Below are positions 1 to 8,190 of a DNA stretch of 64,000 nucleotides, one piece after another. How positions within the stretch are numbered: position 1 is the stretch's first letter; the number at the start of each line of letters is the position of its first letter. Source of the stretch: Dryocola clanedunensis subsp. sulfonylureivorans (GTDB taxonomy: Bacteria > Pseudomonadota > Gammaproteobacteria > Enterobacterales > Enterobacteriaceae); contig NZ_JAERMU010000022.1 in assembly GCF_016756775.1 (NCBI RefSeq), positions 1-64,000 of the forward strand, read 5' to 3'. Under the pieces are notes generated by a model. It saw only the letters and a list, made by a program, of their open reading frames with translations. It did not search any database and had not been told where the DNA came from. Both the position numbers and the translations under genes were made by a program.

Positions 1-183
1 AGAGTGAACATATTTTGTCTCCTTTCACCTGAGCCAACACGTCATTCCAGCCTTGTACATACGAAGTCAGAGCTTCTGGTTACCGTTCGGATTTTGAGTG
101 ACGTGAAAGGTGAAACGGAGGGCTTAAGCTACGAAGAAAGATCGGCGTCTTCAGGGCGGATACAAGCTTCCTCCGTTTCGTGT

Positions 184-209
184 AACCGGTAGCTAACCAG
201 CTACCGGTT
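184..209. terminator. Perfect 11-bp hairpin, possible terminator
   Basis: Arms AACCGGTAGCT and AGCTACCGGTT flank a 4-base loop. There is no U tract on either strand, so termination is uncertain. Bases 1-183 before it hold only an open frame without a recognisable product or ribosome binding site; I see no supported gene there. Confidence 0.4.
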
Positions 210-220
210 CAAGATACAAG

Positions 221-293
221 GGCGGATAAGCCTGCGTCATCCGCCTTCTGCTTCAAAACAACGGTGGATGGCGCTGCCGCTTATCCACCCTAC
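221..293. repeat. REP-like palindrome pair
   Basis: Two imperfect palindromes of the form GGNGGATRNCG...TTATCCNCC lie at 221-245 and 263-289 in opposite head orientation. Similar units occur at 8120-8183, 47813-47840, 51312-51383 and 54679-54704, always between genes. This is the layout of enterobacterial REP/BIME elements. The second unit overlaps the stop codon of the lipoprotein gene that ends at 290. Confidence 0.75.
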
Positions 294-745
294 CTGGCTC
301 CGGCATCAAAGATTTTATGCTCGAAGTTATCGGTGATATCCCTGACCCGATAAATCTTCCATTCGTTTTTTTCCTCGCGCAGATAAGCTTTCAGATGAAT
401 ATTATTTCCATCCTCAACGCCTAGCCAGACATCCACCGCTTCACCTCCCATAACAGGCTGAGCTTCACCGACTTTTAACGCTGATCTCCATTGCGGATCG
501 TAGTCTTGCGTATAGGTGAAGTAATCAGAATTAACTATTTCCTGTTCAGGAATTTTCGAGATATCAGCTAGTCGTTTGAGCGTGTTCGCCGCTACGTAAT
601 GTTGCATCTCTGCTGAGTCTAAATTTTTATGAGGCCCTGAAAGATACCAGCGATAAAAATTCTCTGTTTGTTCAGATGCCTGATTGTGGGGATTGGCGTT
701 GCAGGCTGTAAGAATAAAAGCAGCAATAAGAATGAGTACGCGCAT
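290..745 (-). CDS. Small lipoprotein, DUF3828-like, candidate immunity protein
   Basis: A 151-residue protein. The N-terminus is hydrophobic and ends in a lipobox (LTAC, Cys about residue 15), so it is probably a lipoprotein exported by Sec. The rest is a compact domain with aromatic residues (FYRWYLSG near 30, YFTYTQDYDPQW in the middle, WKIYRV near the end) that resembles DUF3828-type lipoproteins. The ATG at 745 overlaps the TGA of the upstream peptidase gene (TGATG), so the two are translationally coupled. A periplasm-facing lipoprotein coupled to a peptidoglycan peptidase suggests an immunity role; that is inference. A TTG one codon upstream is a less likely start. Confidence 0.65.
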   Translation of the reverse strand: MRVLILIAAFILTACNANPHNQASEQTENFYRWYLSGPHKNLDSAEMQHYVAANTLKRLADISKIPEQEIVNSDYFTYTQDYDPQWRSALKVGEAQPVMGGEAVDVWLGVEDGNNIHLKAYLREEKNEWKIYRVRDITDNFEHKIFDAGAR

Positions 746-1113
746 CAATGCATCCTGTAAATTTTGTAGGGTGGATTGGTTCTTCTGTAACCAGGGCCTG
801 GGTACATGGTGCGTTGTCTGAAGTCAGATATCCAGGTTGTTCCATCGAACATCGCCATATGCCCGCTCGGGTTGCCACCCGGATAAGGTTGAATAACTAC
901 TACATCCCCAGCCCATAATGTCGAACCCGGTGGTACTTCTCTAAAACCAGCGCTAATTAATGAAGAACCATAATCTTTTGCATGTGTCGTTCGTGCAAGC
1001 GTGACTCCTCCGGCTTCAATCGCTTCTCGCGTGTATTGTGCACAATGGCTACTTGAGGTGCCTCCGGCCCTGGTCCTTAAATGTTGAATGGCGACATCTT
1101 TATTCCAGCTCAT
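745..1113 (-). CDS. CHAP/NlpC-P60-like amidase, candidate toxin or effector
   Basis: A 122-residue single-domain protein without a signal peptide. SSHCAQYTREAIEAGG (about 21-36) looks like the catalytic cysteine helix of papain-fold CHAP or NlpC/P60 peptidases. GDVVVIQ (about 69-75) followed by SGHMAMF (about 82-88) supplies the histidine, and WISDF a possible third residue. Such small signal-less amidases are often type VI effectors that cut peptidoglycan. The start has a strong AAGGAGG site 4-5 bases upstream. The next gene is a lipoprotein coupled by a 1-base overlap. No VgrG, Hcp or PAAR gene lies in the window, so the delivery route is unknown. Confidence 0.6.
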   Translation of the reverse strand: MSWNKDVAIQHLRTRAGGTSSSHCAQYTREAIEAGGVTLARTTHAKDYGSSLISAGFREVPPGSTLWAGDVVVIQPYPGGNPSGHMAMFDGTTWISDFRQRTMYPGPGYRRTNPPYKIYRMH

Positions 1114-1326
1114 CTAACCTCCTTGATTAACTTAACTTTTCCTTTTATTGAGTTAACCATACTTCCTTTTTATTTTTTGAAACGCAAATCACTATTATTG
1201 AAAATATAAGCAATGTGGATAGTTAGAAAAAAATCATTTATCTAAAGAATGAAAAATAAAAAACACGTTACGTTTAATCATTATTCGTTGTGATACCAAA
1301 GCCAATTAATCATTTAATTAATATCA

Positions 1327-1569
1327 ATGCACGGACTTTATAGGTATTCATATAAAGGGATTGAGCCTTATAAATCCTATAGCGGAAAAATCTCTGCCCG
1401 CCTGTCACCGGAAGACCATGCAGCGCTGGAACGTATTGCGCAGGCAAGCGGGGAGAGTATCAACCAGCTGCTGAATCAGGGCGTGAAGATGCTCATTAAC
1501 CGCGTGAGTCCTGATCTCAACTCGGCCCAGTGGGAGCGAAGCTGCAAAATGCGACATTTTACAAAATGA
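1327..1569 (+). CDS. Orphan HicB-type ribbon-helix-helix protein, likely N-truncated
   Basis: Codes for 80 residues. The segment from about 20 to 60 (GKISARLSPEDHAALERIAQ, then SGESINQLLNQGVKML) matches the C-terminal ribbon-helix-helix DNA-binding part of HicB antitoxins, including the GIEPYKSYSGK linker that normally joins it to the N-terminal RNase-H-like domain. That domain is missing and no hicA toxin lies on either side. The upstream 200 bases are very AT-rich and hold no HicB coding trace. The last codons fall inside a 40-bp repeat found inverted at 4705-4744. It is probably a decayed remnant, though a short DNA-binding protein could still be made. Confidence 0.5.
   Translation: MHGLYRYSYKGIEPYKSYSGKISARLSPEDHAALERIAQASGESINQLLNQGVKMLINRVSPDLNSAQWERSCKMRHFTK
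1518..1557 (+). repeat. 40-bp inverted repeat, left copy
   Basis: Matches the reverse complement of 4705-4744 at 33 of 40 bases, with an 18-base identical core (GAGCGAAGCTGCAAAATG). The two copies bracket the lipase/lipoprotein module. This copy lies within the 3' end of the HicB-like reading frame. Confidence 0.7.
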
Positions 1570-1590
1570 GCGAGTTCGGAGACCGAAAGT

Positions 1591-1622
1591 GTAAAAAGGA
1601 CGTCAAGAAGATCCTTTTTTAC
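1591..1622. terminator. A/T-rich hairpin between convergent genes
   Basis: GTAAAAAGGA pairs with TCCTTTTTTAC across an 11-base loop. It lies between the HicB-like gene (+) and the lipoprotein gene (-) and ends in a T run, so it could terminate from either side. The stem is weak. Confidence 0.4.
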
Positions 1623-1638
1623 TCGGTACATATTCCAC

Positions 1639-2409
1639 CTATTTCATTGACAGCAACTTGTCGTAATTCGGGTAGATATTAGTTATATCTTCACTAATAC
1701 CATTTGGATAAGTCGCCGTTAAATTTCCCGGTCGTATAGCAGGTGGAGTTAACACAACTACTTTATTGAGGTGTATTTGCGGCTCAATTTTAATGCTTTC
1801 CACATCTACTGTTTTATATCTCCTCCGCCACTGCTCATATCCTGTATTACCACCGAAAAGAGACAGATCTACTGCATTATCAATATGGTGAACTACCATA
1901 GGGAAAAAGTCTGTCTTAAGTTCCAGTCTCTCCCCGCTGAATGCTTTAGCCTGCCCAGTCCCGTAACCATCACTGAGTCCGTAGTCCCCGAAATCGAAGA
2001 TATAACTGGTATCGATAACCTCTTTTCCCTTCACCAGAGGAATATCGTCCGCAATCCTGAAGCTCACCATCAGTGAGTTCAGCCTCCACTGGCACGGGCC
2101 GCCGCCATCTACTGCAACCCGTAAACGCCGGATATTGTCACCATCTGGCGCGCCAAATGGCCGCTCAGTATCGTTATACCCCGGTATATCATGCGGTTCG
2201 TTGCTTGAGTTATAGCGGACAGATTTGCACTGCGCCGAACGGTACAACAGCTCGGCAGGCTGCAGTGTAATCCCCTCAGGGACCCGGAAAGTGACGTCCA
2301 CCCACTTTGCCCCCTCCGGGGGAGAAAGTGTCTTATCAGGACGGTTATCACACCCGAAGAGCAGCGTCACAGCGCATGCAATAAAGGCGGTTTTACTGAG
2401 AGAGTTCAA
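1639..2409 (-). CDS. Lipoprotein, probable immunity to the adjacent lipase effector
   Basis: A 256-residue lipoprotein with a hydrophobic leader and lipobox LLFGC (Cys about 20). The rest looks like a folded periplasmic domain with paired cysteines (SAQCKSV near 60 and GGPCQW near 107). I know no enzymatic motif in it. The start is TTG at 2409: a strong GGAGGAAG site lies 3 bases before it and no in-frame ATG lies near. It overlaps the end of the lipase frame by 17 bases, so the two are coupled. Lipoproteins directly downstream of type VI lipase (Tle) effectors usually neutralise them in the periplasm, so this is the likely immunity gene. It is intact although the effector is broken. Confidence 0.6.
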   Translation of the reverse strand: MNSLSKTAFIACAVTLLFGCDNRPDKTLSPPEGAKWVDVTFRVPEGITLQPAELLYRSAQCKSVRYNSSNEPHDIPGYNDTERPFGAPDGDNIRRLRVAVDGGGPCQWRLNSLMVSFRIADDIPLVKGKEVIDTSYIFDFGDYGLSDGYGTGQAKAFSGERLELKTDFFPMVVHHIDNAVDLSLFGGNTGYEQWRRRYKTVDVESIKIEPQIHLNKVVVLTPPAIRPGNLTATYPNGISEDITNIYPNYDKLLSMK

Positions 2410-3580
2410 CTTCTTCCTCCGTTACCGCCGCAAAACGCAGCAGGGCATTTTTTCCTGTTTCTTCCGCCTGTGTTCGCCTCAGCGCCACCGGCAGCATGTC
2501 CTGCAGCGCCAGAAACTCACGGTTACGCTCAACCTCATCCTGGTTGCTGTAGGCTGCGCCTTTCTCAACCTCTTCCCGGAACATGACCCGCATCTCTTTC
2601 CGGTTCATATCGCGGGCCGGATCGGCCAGTTCCAGCACCTGATTGTGAATATAGGGCAGGTAGCGGTGCGCCATCGAGTGGCTGCGGGGATCAGTTCCGA
2701 TGCCGTTCAGCGCCGGGTTAGTATTCTGCGGAAAGGTCTTTGCCAGGCTGGCCGGGTTCAGGCACTGGATAAACGAGGCCTGATGTTCACTGGTGGATAT
2801 CAGGCACTCCTCATTCAGGGACGGCACCACATACAGCTTAGTGGCCACAAAATGCCGGGTGTAGGCCTGCCCGTCGACCAGGCTTTTCTGGTACGGGCTG
2901 GCGGTACGCATCGCGCACTGCTGCGCCCGGAAAAATATCACCGTGCTGCCGTGATGCCAGTAAGGGTCTTTTTTCTCCGCAAGCCCGGTTGACTGGTACG
3001 TCAGGTCCCGCACTGCCACACTTAGCCCTGCAGCAGTGGTCAGTGACCAGTCAAATCCCAGCTTGTCGCCCAGAGGCCCCCACGTTCTGTAAAACTCATT
3101 ATCGAGATCGGCATCCGGCGGCATCTGCGTGATCGTGTCATTGTCGTTGACATGCCGGTAGTGTGTGATGCCGGCCAGAGAGGCGATCGCCGAGCGGGTG
3201 AAGCTCCGCGGCATCCCGTAGGTGTACAGAACGGGCTGGTAATCCTTCATCTCTGCGGCATACAGCAGCGCCAGCGCCCCGCCCAGACTATGACCACAAA
3301 TAAATAATGACTTTCCTTTGTCTAAGGATGTTCTGAGTGCCCGAAGATCAAACTTATCCCCAAACTTCCTCTTTGCCAGCTGATAGGCTTCCAGAAAACC
3401 GCCGTGAACGCTTCCAGCTCCGGCCAGCTCCGGCAGACACCGCTTCGGGGCAAAGGACAAATCAGTCAGGACATTCAGCAGACTGTCGGTTCCGCACCAG
3501 GCGACCAGCACGTGAGAGGCACATTCCACCGCAAACAGGCGGGTATCACCTTCTCCCGTGTCACCCTCCCCGGTGTTCAT
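2393..3580 (-). pseudogene. Lipase effector, 3' part (class 3 lipase domain)
   Basis: About 395 residues. The alpha/beta-hydrolase core is clear: VAWCGTD (oxyanion region), then ICGHSLGGALALLYAAEM with the GHSLGG nucleophile elbow, YGMPRSF, an Asp-bearing loop and HRYLPYIH towards the C-terminus. This is the class 3 lipase fold used by type VI Tle phospholipase effectors. The frame continues that of 3577-4458 after a shift of -1. Its first ATG (3580) overlaps the upstream TGA as ATGA, so this half could still be made by re-initiation, without its N-terminal domain. The tract just after it encodes GEGDTGEGDT, a short tandem duplication. Residues upstream of that ATG in this frame look like shadow coding. 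Confidence 0.65.
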
Positions 3581-4458
3581 GTAGACAGGTAGCGGTCGCG
3601 GAACGGCACGTCCTCCGCCAGCGTGTGAAAATAATTCGGGTATTCCGCAAGTTGTGGGAGGCAGGACAGATCCTGACACTTCTGCCGGAAAAAATAATCG
3701 ATGGTCGGATTATTCGCCTCGGCGGCATACACCAGATCGGCCATGATGCCGAGGTTTAGCGCGTTCGCCAGGTCATAGTCCTTGGTGTCGTGCAGGGGCA
3801 GCACCCACGCCCGGAACGGACAGATTTCGATAACGTGTCGCTGCTCCAGTGCATCCCGCGTGATTTCCGTCCCTTTCAACGCCTTTCCCGGCGGAAAATG
3901 AAACACCGGCGGTTCAGGCGAGTCCCATCCAGGCATATCAGGCAGCCGATCGCACAGCTCCCCGATGGTCACATAGTGATGCCGGTAACCGACGGCTTCC
4001 GCTTTCTCCTGCACGTCTGTGCGCCAGTTTTTGTCCCGCGTCTCCCGGCGAAAGGCGTTTCCACTCACCGGCTGGCTGTTCGGGTTACGCCGGATGCCCA
4101 ACGGACGCTGTTCCATGATGTCGGCCAGCTTCTGTCCATCAGTTTTCACGTCTACCGCTATCCAGTACAGGTCATCGAACCGTACCAGTCCCTGACTGTC
4201 GGTGACGCCGGCGGGCAGATTCGGCGGCGGCGTGGGGTCAAACCGGGTGTGGCCGCCCTTGGCCCACAGCGCCAGCTCCGCCGCTGTGGCCAGCGGATGG
4301 TATTCCAGCTGAACCTTCAGGCCGGATACCGCATTGTTGTCCTCGTCTACAAACTGCAGCTCCAGCCAGTGTTTCAACTGTTTACCACAGGCGACTTCTT
4401 TGTATTTCATTTTGTGACTCAGACAGGTCACGGTGGTGTTGTCTGTTGTATCCCTCAC
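3577..4458 (-). pseudogene. Lipase effector, 5' part (N-terminal domain)
   Basis: About 293 residues with no signal peptide. It opens with a beta-rich region (KHWLELQFVDEDNN, then a GVTDSQGLVRF segment typical of effector N-domains) and continues with EKAEAVGYRHHYVTIGEL and DLPDMPGWD-type motifs that I associate with N-terminal halves of lipase-type type VI effectors. It stops at TGA 3577-3579 just after VPFRDRYLST, where the lipase domain should follow. The lipase resumes in the -1 frame with PVYMNTG. Loss of one copy of a CCTG repeat (4 bases) would produce exactly this break. The GTG at 4458 has AGGGA about 10 bases upstream; TTG 4467 and ATG 4410 are alternatives. Confidence 0.6.
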
Positions 4459-4704
4459 GCACTTCAATCCCTGTTTTTTATCTGGTTAAATTCCTGTCAA
4501 TCATACACCAGAAGGTATTTTATCGCCGTGCCCGGTGGGGCACATAAAAGTAAGATTTTGTAAGATGTGGCAATCTAACACCCTGAACTGGCAGCCTTTA
4601 TCCTGTGACAACATCCCTACTCCCTGAATCATCAATGGGTAATTGTTAAGGTAACCATTTCACAGGTGAGTGATTTTTACTCAGATCCAGTTCAAAAAAA
4701 TCAG

Positions 4705-4744
4705 ATGTTACATTTTGCAGCTTCGCTCTCACTAGGCCAACTCG
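4705..4744 (-). repeat. 40-bp inverted repeat, right copy
   Basis: Inverted partner of 1518-1557 (33/40 identity). It lies in the 330-base stretch between the lipase gene and the remnant at 4793, which otherwise holds only promoter-like AT-rich sequence and no gene I can support. Confidence 0.7.
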
Positions 4745-4792
4745 ATACAGGTCCGTCGGGACTAGCTTCCATCTATTAGGTATTAGGCTCAA

Positions 4793-5413
4793 TTATTCCA
4801 GCGCATACCCCTGCTTTGGGGAGTTAGGTTTATTTGGGAACGCCAGTTTCAACTGCTTTACATCCACCATCGGTTTTAAATAGTTCTGCCGAATACTCTG
4901 CGCCTTACGTCCCAACAAAATCTCCATCACCGACACCGATAGGTAATGACCATCGCATAATCTTAGAAGCAGTTCTTTCATCACCTCAGTGTCAAGCCGA
5001 CGGTGTTCTTTGGAAGGAGCAGCCATGGCTTCAAGAAATGCACAGAATTCAACACCCAGAACATCAAGATCGTCAATAAAAGGCCGGTCTAATAACTCAC
5101 TAATGAAGCTGACATTTTTATCTCTAATCTTGTTTTGTTCCACACCATCCGGATCGCTATACGTTAAGTTACCGTCACTATGCGTTAAGCTTTTTGCCGA
5201 ACTTAACGCATTAGCAAATACATCTTCAGGAGTTAGTGGCTCCATACCAGGTAAGCTGAATGATTTATCTCGTTTTTCACCGCTAGTGACAAGAAACCCC
5301 TTATCCACTACCCTCGGAAGCGTTAAGTTTGCGTCTTTCGAGTGCTTGCTGGTCAATTGACAGGCCCGCTCATGATTAACCCAGCCTTCAATGGCGGCGA
5401 TAACAACAATCAT
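4793..5413 (-). pseudogene. C-terminal remnant of an ATP-binding regulator
   Basis: About 206 residues from the first ATG; the frame is open 16 codons further up to a TAA, with no ribosome binding site. The end (LLGRKAQSIRQNYLKPMV... then FPNKPNSPKQGYAL) resembles the winged-helix tail of Schlafen AlbA_2/RecG-like ATP-binding proteins, where a LLGRK-x-RxxYLxPL motif precedes a TIPxKPxSxxQxYRLT tail. The opening (AAIEGWVNHERACQLTSKHSKD) also looks like the inside of a longer protein. The N-terminal ATPase or AlbA part is missing. I read it as a decayed 3' fragment, with low certainty on the exact family. Confidence 0.45.
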
Positions 5414-5552
5414 CGTTTCAAAATCATTAAGCTGATGAAAATGTTCTCCAAATAGCGATTCAAGGAGTTAAGTCATGTCAATGACTCCTGGTAAAATCAA
5501 TTAAAACAAGAGTATTCGAAATAAACGAAATTGAGTACAACAGCCTCTTCCC

Positions 5553-6170
5553 TCACATAGGCGGCACCAGCCCATCCTTTCCGGCGGAAATCCCGCGGGC
5601 GATCGCGTTGCCTTTGTCGTCTTTCATTGCGAACAGCACGACTTTGGTGCCTGGTTTTAATATCGATTTATCGGCTGGGGTTATCAGGACCACCGGGACG
5701 TCGTCCGGGACGGCGATCGTTTTTTCTTTATCGTGATATTTCACCGTCATCGTGCGGCCATTGCTGTTGACCAGCTTGCCGACCGTGCCGTTGGTCATGG
5801 TGTTGACCTGGCCATTGGCGGATTCAAACGGATTGAAGCCTTCCCCGGAGCCGCGCAGGCCTGGGGCGAACACGTGTACTTCCAGCGCTTTTAACGTGCC
5901 ATCGGCCTGGGGCACGGCGGCGGTGCCGATAAAACTGTCCGGCTTGATGTCGCTCATCTTCGCTTTGCTGACGCTGTTCACCTTCGTTTTGTCCGTCAGC
6001 CCCACGCTGAGCTTTTCGCCCTGCCGCGTGGTGAGCTGCAGGGTATTGTCGTTCACATTCTCAATCGTGCCGCGAACCGGGGTGATGACGTTATCCGGCG
6101 TGGCGGCCATCGCCCCAAAGCTCAGGGCCAGCGCACCCAGCAGCAGAGCGGGTAAACGGTGCTTTATCAT
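5553..6170 (-). CDS. Exported DUF5666-like protein
   Basis: A 205-residue protein with a Sec signal peptide cut near ALSFGAMA-ATPD (about residue 23). The mature part is a repeat of two short beta-barrel-like units (VRGTIENVNDNTLQL and VGKLVNSNGRTMTVKY), each followed by a charged strand. This is the pattern of DUF5666 domains, whose function is unknown to me. ATG 6170 has GGAGAG 4 bases upstream. It stands alone, divergent from the small lipoprotein gene at 6342. Confidence 0.7.
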   Translation of the reverse strand: MIKHRLPALLLGALALSFGAMAATPDNVITPVRGTIENVNDNTLQLTTRQGEKLSVGLTDKTKVNSVSKAKMSDIKPDSFIGTAAVPQADGTLKALEVHVFAPGLRGSGEGFNPFESANGQVNTMTNGTVGKLVNSNGRTMTVKYHDKEKTIAVPDDVPVVLITPADKSILKPGTKVVLFAMKDDKGNAIARGISAGKDGLVPPM

Positions 6171-6341
6171 GTTTCTCTCCAGCGTTTAGTCGGTTAATTA
6201 GCAGGCTTATTAAGCGTAGAAAGACTGGTAAAAAGCGGCGGGAAAGAGTGTGTTTAAACGTTTCGTTGAGGAGAGATCGAGCACAGCCTGAGGCCGTTTA
6301 TTCATGGTACGCTGCGGACAGACTTTCACAGGTGATGATAA

Positions 6342-6638
6342 ATGGCTTATAAACTCGCGCTCTTGTTACTGGTCCCACTGGTTCTGGCTGGCTGTTCGTC
6401 GCTGGATAGCTCCGCCGGTAGCGGCCAGCGTTCTTTGAACTCGCGTGCCGATGAGGGTTTAATCCGCTCGCCGTATCCTGATCCTTATTACAACAAAGAG
6501 TATCTGAGTGACGACCAGCGTCGCGAGATCAGCGAGCAGCTTCGTGCGCAAAGGCTTGAGGCGCGTGGCCGCCGGGATAACAGCACCGACAGCGGCGACG
6601 GGTTTGGGCAGGCGATCCCCAACGGCTATTTTGACTGA
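6342..6638 (+). CDS. Small outer-membrane-type lipoprotein
   Basis: A 98-residue lipoprotein. The leader MAYKLALLLLVPLVLAGC ends in lipobox LAGC (Cys 18). Ser-Ser follow the cysteine, not Asp, so it should be sorted to the outer membrane. The rest is polar and probably extended, with a Pro/Tyr-rich patch (RSPYPDPYYNKEYLS) and an Arg-rich helix (RREISEQLRAQRLEARGRR). AGGTGAT lies 5 bases before the ATG. I do not recognise a named family. A strong terminator follows at 6720-6745. Confidence 0.75.
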   Translation: MAYKLALLLLVPLVLAGCSSLDSSAGSGQRSLNSRADEGLIRSPYPDPYYNKEYLSDDQRREISEQLRAQRLEARGRRDNSTDSGDGFGQAIPNGYFD

Positions 6639-6719
6639 GTACGACAGGCTTCTTCAGCCGCAGCTGTACGCCCTTCATTTCTGATTTATCCCCTTCCTGC
6701 TGGCCTGAAAAACAAAAAA

Positions 6720-6745
6720 CCCCGCTGGTGAGGCGGGGCCGTTTT
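6720..6745 (+). terminator. Rho-independent terminator
   Basis: CCCCGC pairs with GCGGGG, followed by CCGTTTT. It ends the small lipoprotein transcript. The next 180 bases up to emrD hold no supported gene; I looked for a tisB-like toxin, which lies near emrD in E. coli, and found none. Confidence 0.75.
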
Positions 6746-6927
6746 AATAAACGCTGGCAACAAACATTGCCGCGCCGTCTTTACATCAGGCCAGTTTGTG
6801 CCGTCTGGGAAAACGCTACGTCATCTTGCCTCGCGCTTTATCTGTGGTAGATTCCTCTCGATTTTCATACTGCGTCAGTGACATTCACTGGCGACTATTC
6901 TTTGCCACCCATAACCATGCTGAGACG

Positions 6928-8112
6928 ATGAGAAAGTTAGCCAATATTCACCTGCTGATGATGCTTATTCTGCTGGTCGCCGTCGGGCAGATGACCCAGA
7001 CGATCTATATTCCGTCGATCCCCGATATGGCCCACGAGCTGGGCGTACGCGACGGGGCTATCCAGCGGGTGATGGCGGCGTATCTGCTGACGTACGGCAT
7101 TTCCCAGCTGTTCTACGGGCCGATTTCAGACCGCATCGGGCGTCGACCCGTCATCCTGGCCGGGATGGGCATTTTTATCCTAGCGACGGTCTGGGCGCTG
7201 TTCACCACTAATTTATCCGCCCTGGTGTATGCCAGCGCGCTGCAGGGGATGGGCACCGGCGTGGCCGGGGTGATGGCCCGCACCATGCCGCGCGATCTCT
7301 ATGAGGGGTCGTCGCTGCGCCAGGCGAACAGCCTGCTGAATATGGGCATCCTGGTCAGCCCGCTGATTGCGCCGGTGCTTGGCGGCATGCTCGATTCGGT
7401 GTGGGGCTGGCGCGCCTGCTATGGTTTCCTGCTGCTGCTGTGCGTGATTGTGGCGTTCTGCATGCTGCGCTGGCTGCCGGAAACGCGCCCGGTTCAGGCG
7501 CAGCCGCAGCGGCTCAGGGCCAGCTATAAGGCGCTGCTCGGCAGCGGTTCGTTCAACTGCTATCTGCTGATGCTGGTCGGCGGGCTGGCGGGCGTGGCGG
7601 TCTTCGAAGCCTGTTCGGGCGTGCTGATGGGCGGCGTGCTGGGGCTGAACGGCGTGGTGGTCAGCATTCTGTTTATTCTGCCTATTCCGGCGGCGTTCTT
7701 CGGCTCCTGGTACGCGGGCCGTCAGAACGGGCGGTTTTCGGCGCTGATGTGGCAGGCGGTGCTGAGCTGCCTGTTCGCGGGGATTTTAATGTGGCTGCCG
7801 GGCTGGTTCGGCGTGATGAACATCTGGACGCTGATTGTCCCCGCCGCGCTGTTCTTTTTCGGCGCGGGGATGCTGTTCCCGCTGGCAACCAGCGGCGCCA
7901 TGGAGCCTTTCCCATTCCTGGCCGGTACCGCAGGGGCGCTGGTTGGCGGCCTGCAAAACATTGGTTCCGGGGCGATGGCGTGGTTCTCCGCGCTGCTGCC
8001 GCAAACCGGGCAGTTCAGCCTGGGGATGCTGATGACGGCGATGGGCGTGCTGATTTTGCTGTGCTGGCTGCCGCTGTCGCATAAGTTTCAGCAGCACGGT
8101 GAGGCAGTTTAA
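6928..8112 (+). CDS. emrD: Multidrug efflux MFS transporter EmrD
   Basis: A 394-residue, 12-helix major facilitator of the inner membrane, the same length as E. coli EmrD and clearly alike throughout (GQMTQTIYIPSIPDMA, the loop motif GPISDRIGRRPVILAG at about 65-80, SGAMEPFPFLAGTAGALVG near 345). EmrD exports hydrophobic uncouplers and detergents using the proton gradient. The ATG at 6928 gives the family length; the frame is open upstream to 6796, but that stretch has no family similarity. In E. coli the gene is followed by ivbL-ilvB; here an amino-acid ABC operon follows on the other strand. Confidence 0.93.
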   Translation: MRKLANIHLLMMLILLVAVGQMTQTIYIPSIPDMAHELGVRDGAIQRVMAAYLLTYGISQLFYGPISDRIGRRPVILAGMGIFILATVWALFTTNLSALVYASALQGMGTGVAGVMARTMPRDLYEGSSLRQANSLLNMGILVSPLIAPVLGGMLDSVWGWRACYGFLLLLCVIVAFCMLRWLPETRPVQAQPQRLRASYKALLGSGSFNCYLLMLVGGLAGVAVFEACSGVLMGGVLGLNGVVVSILFILPIPAAFFGSWYAGRQNGRFSALMWQAVLSCLFAGILMWLPGWFGVMNIWTLIVPAALFFFGAGMLFPLATSGAMEPFPFLAGTAGALVGGLQNIGSGAMAWFSALLPQTGQFSLGMLMTAMGVLILLCWLPLSHKFQQHGEAV

Positions 8113-8119
8113 AGATTCT

Positions 8120-8183
8120 GGTGGATGACGCAGGCTTATCCACCCTACAACAGATCGGGCGGATGGCGCGAGCGTCACCCGCC
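8120..8183. repeat. REP-like palindrome pair
   Basis: Units at 8120-8144 (GGTGGATGACGC...TTATCCACC) and 8157-8183 (GGGCGGATGGCG...CACCCGCC). They fill the gap between convergent emrD and the ABC operon, and probably protect or end both transcripts. Confidence 0.75.
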
Positions 8184-8190
8184 TGTGTTC

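Noticed and set aside
4-192. Open frame of 62 codons at the left edge
   Set aside because: No ribosome binding site, no family resemblance, and it runs into a hairpin; treated as non-coding.
3560-3620. Programmed -1 frameshift joining the two lipase halves
   Set aside because: No slippery heptamer or downstream pseudoknot is visible at the junction; a small deletion explains it more simply.
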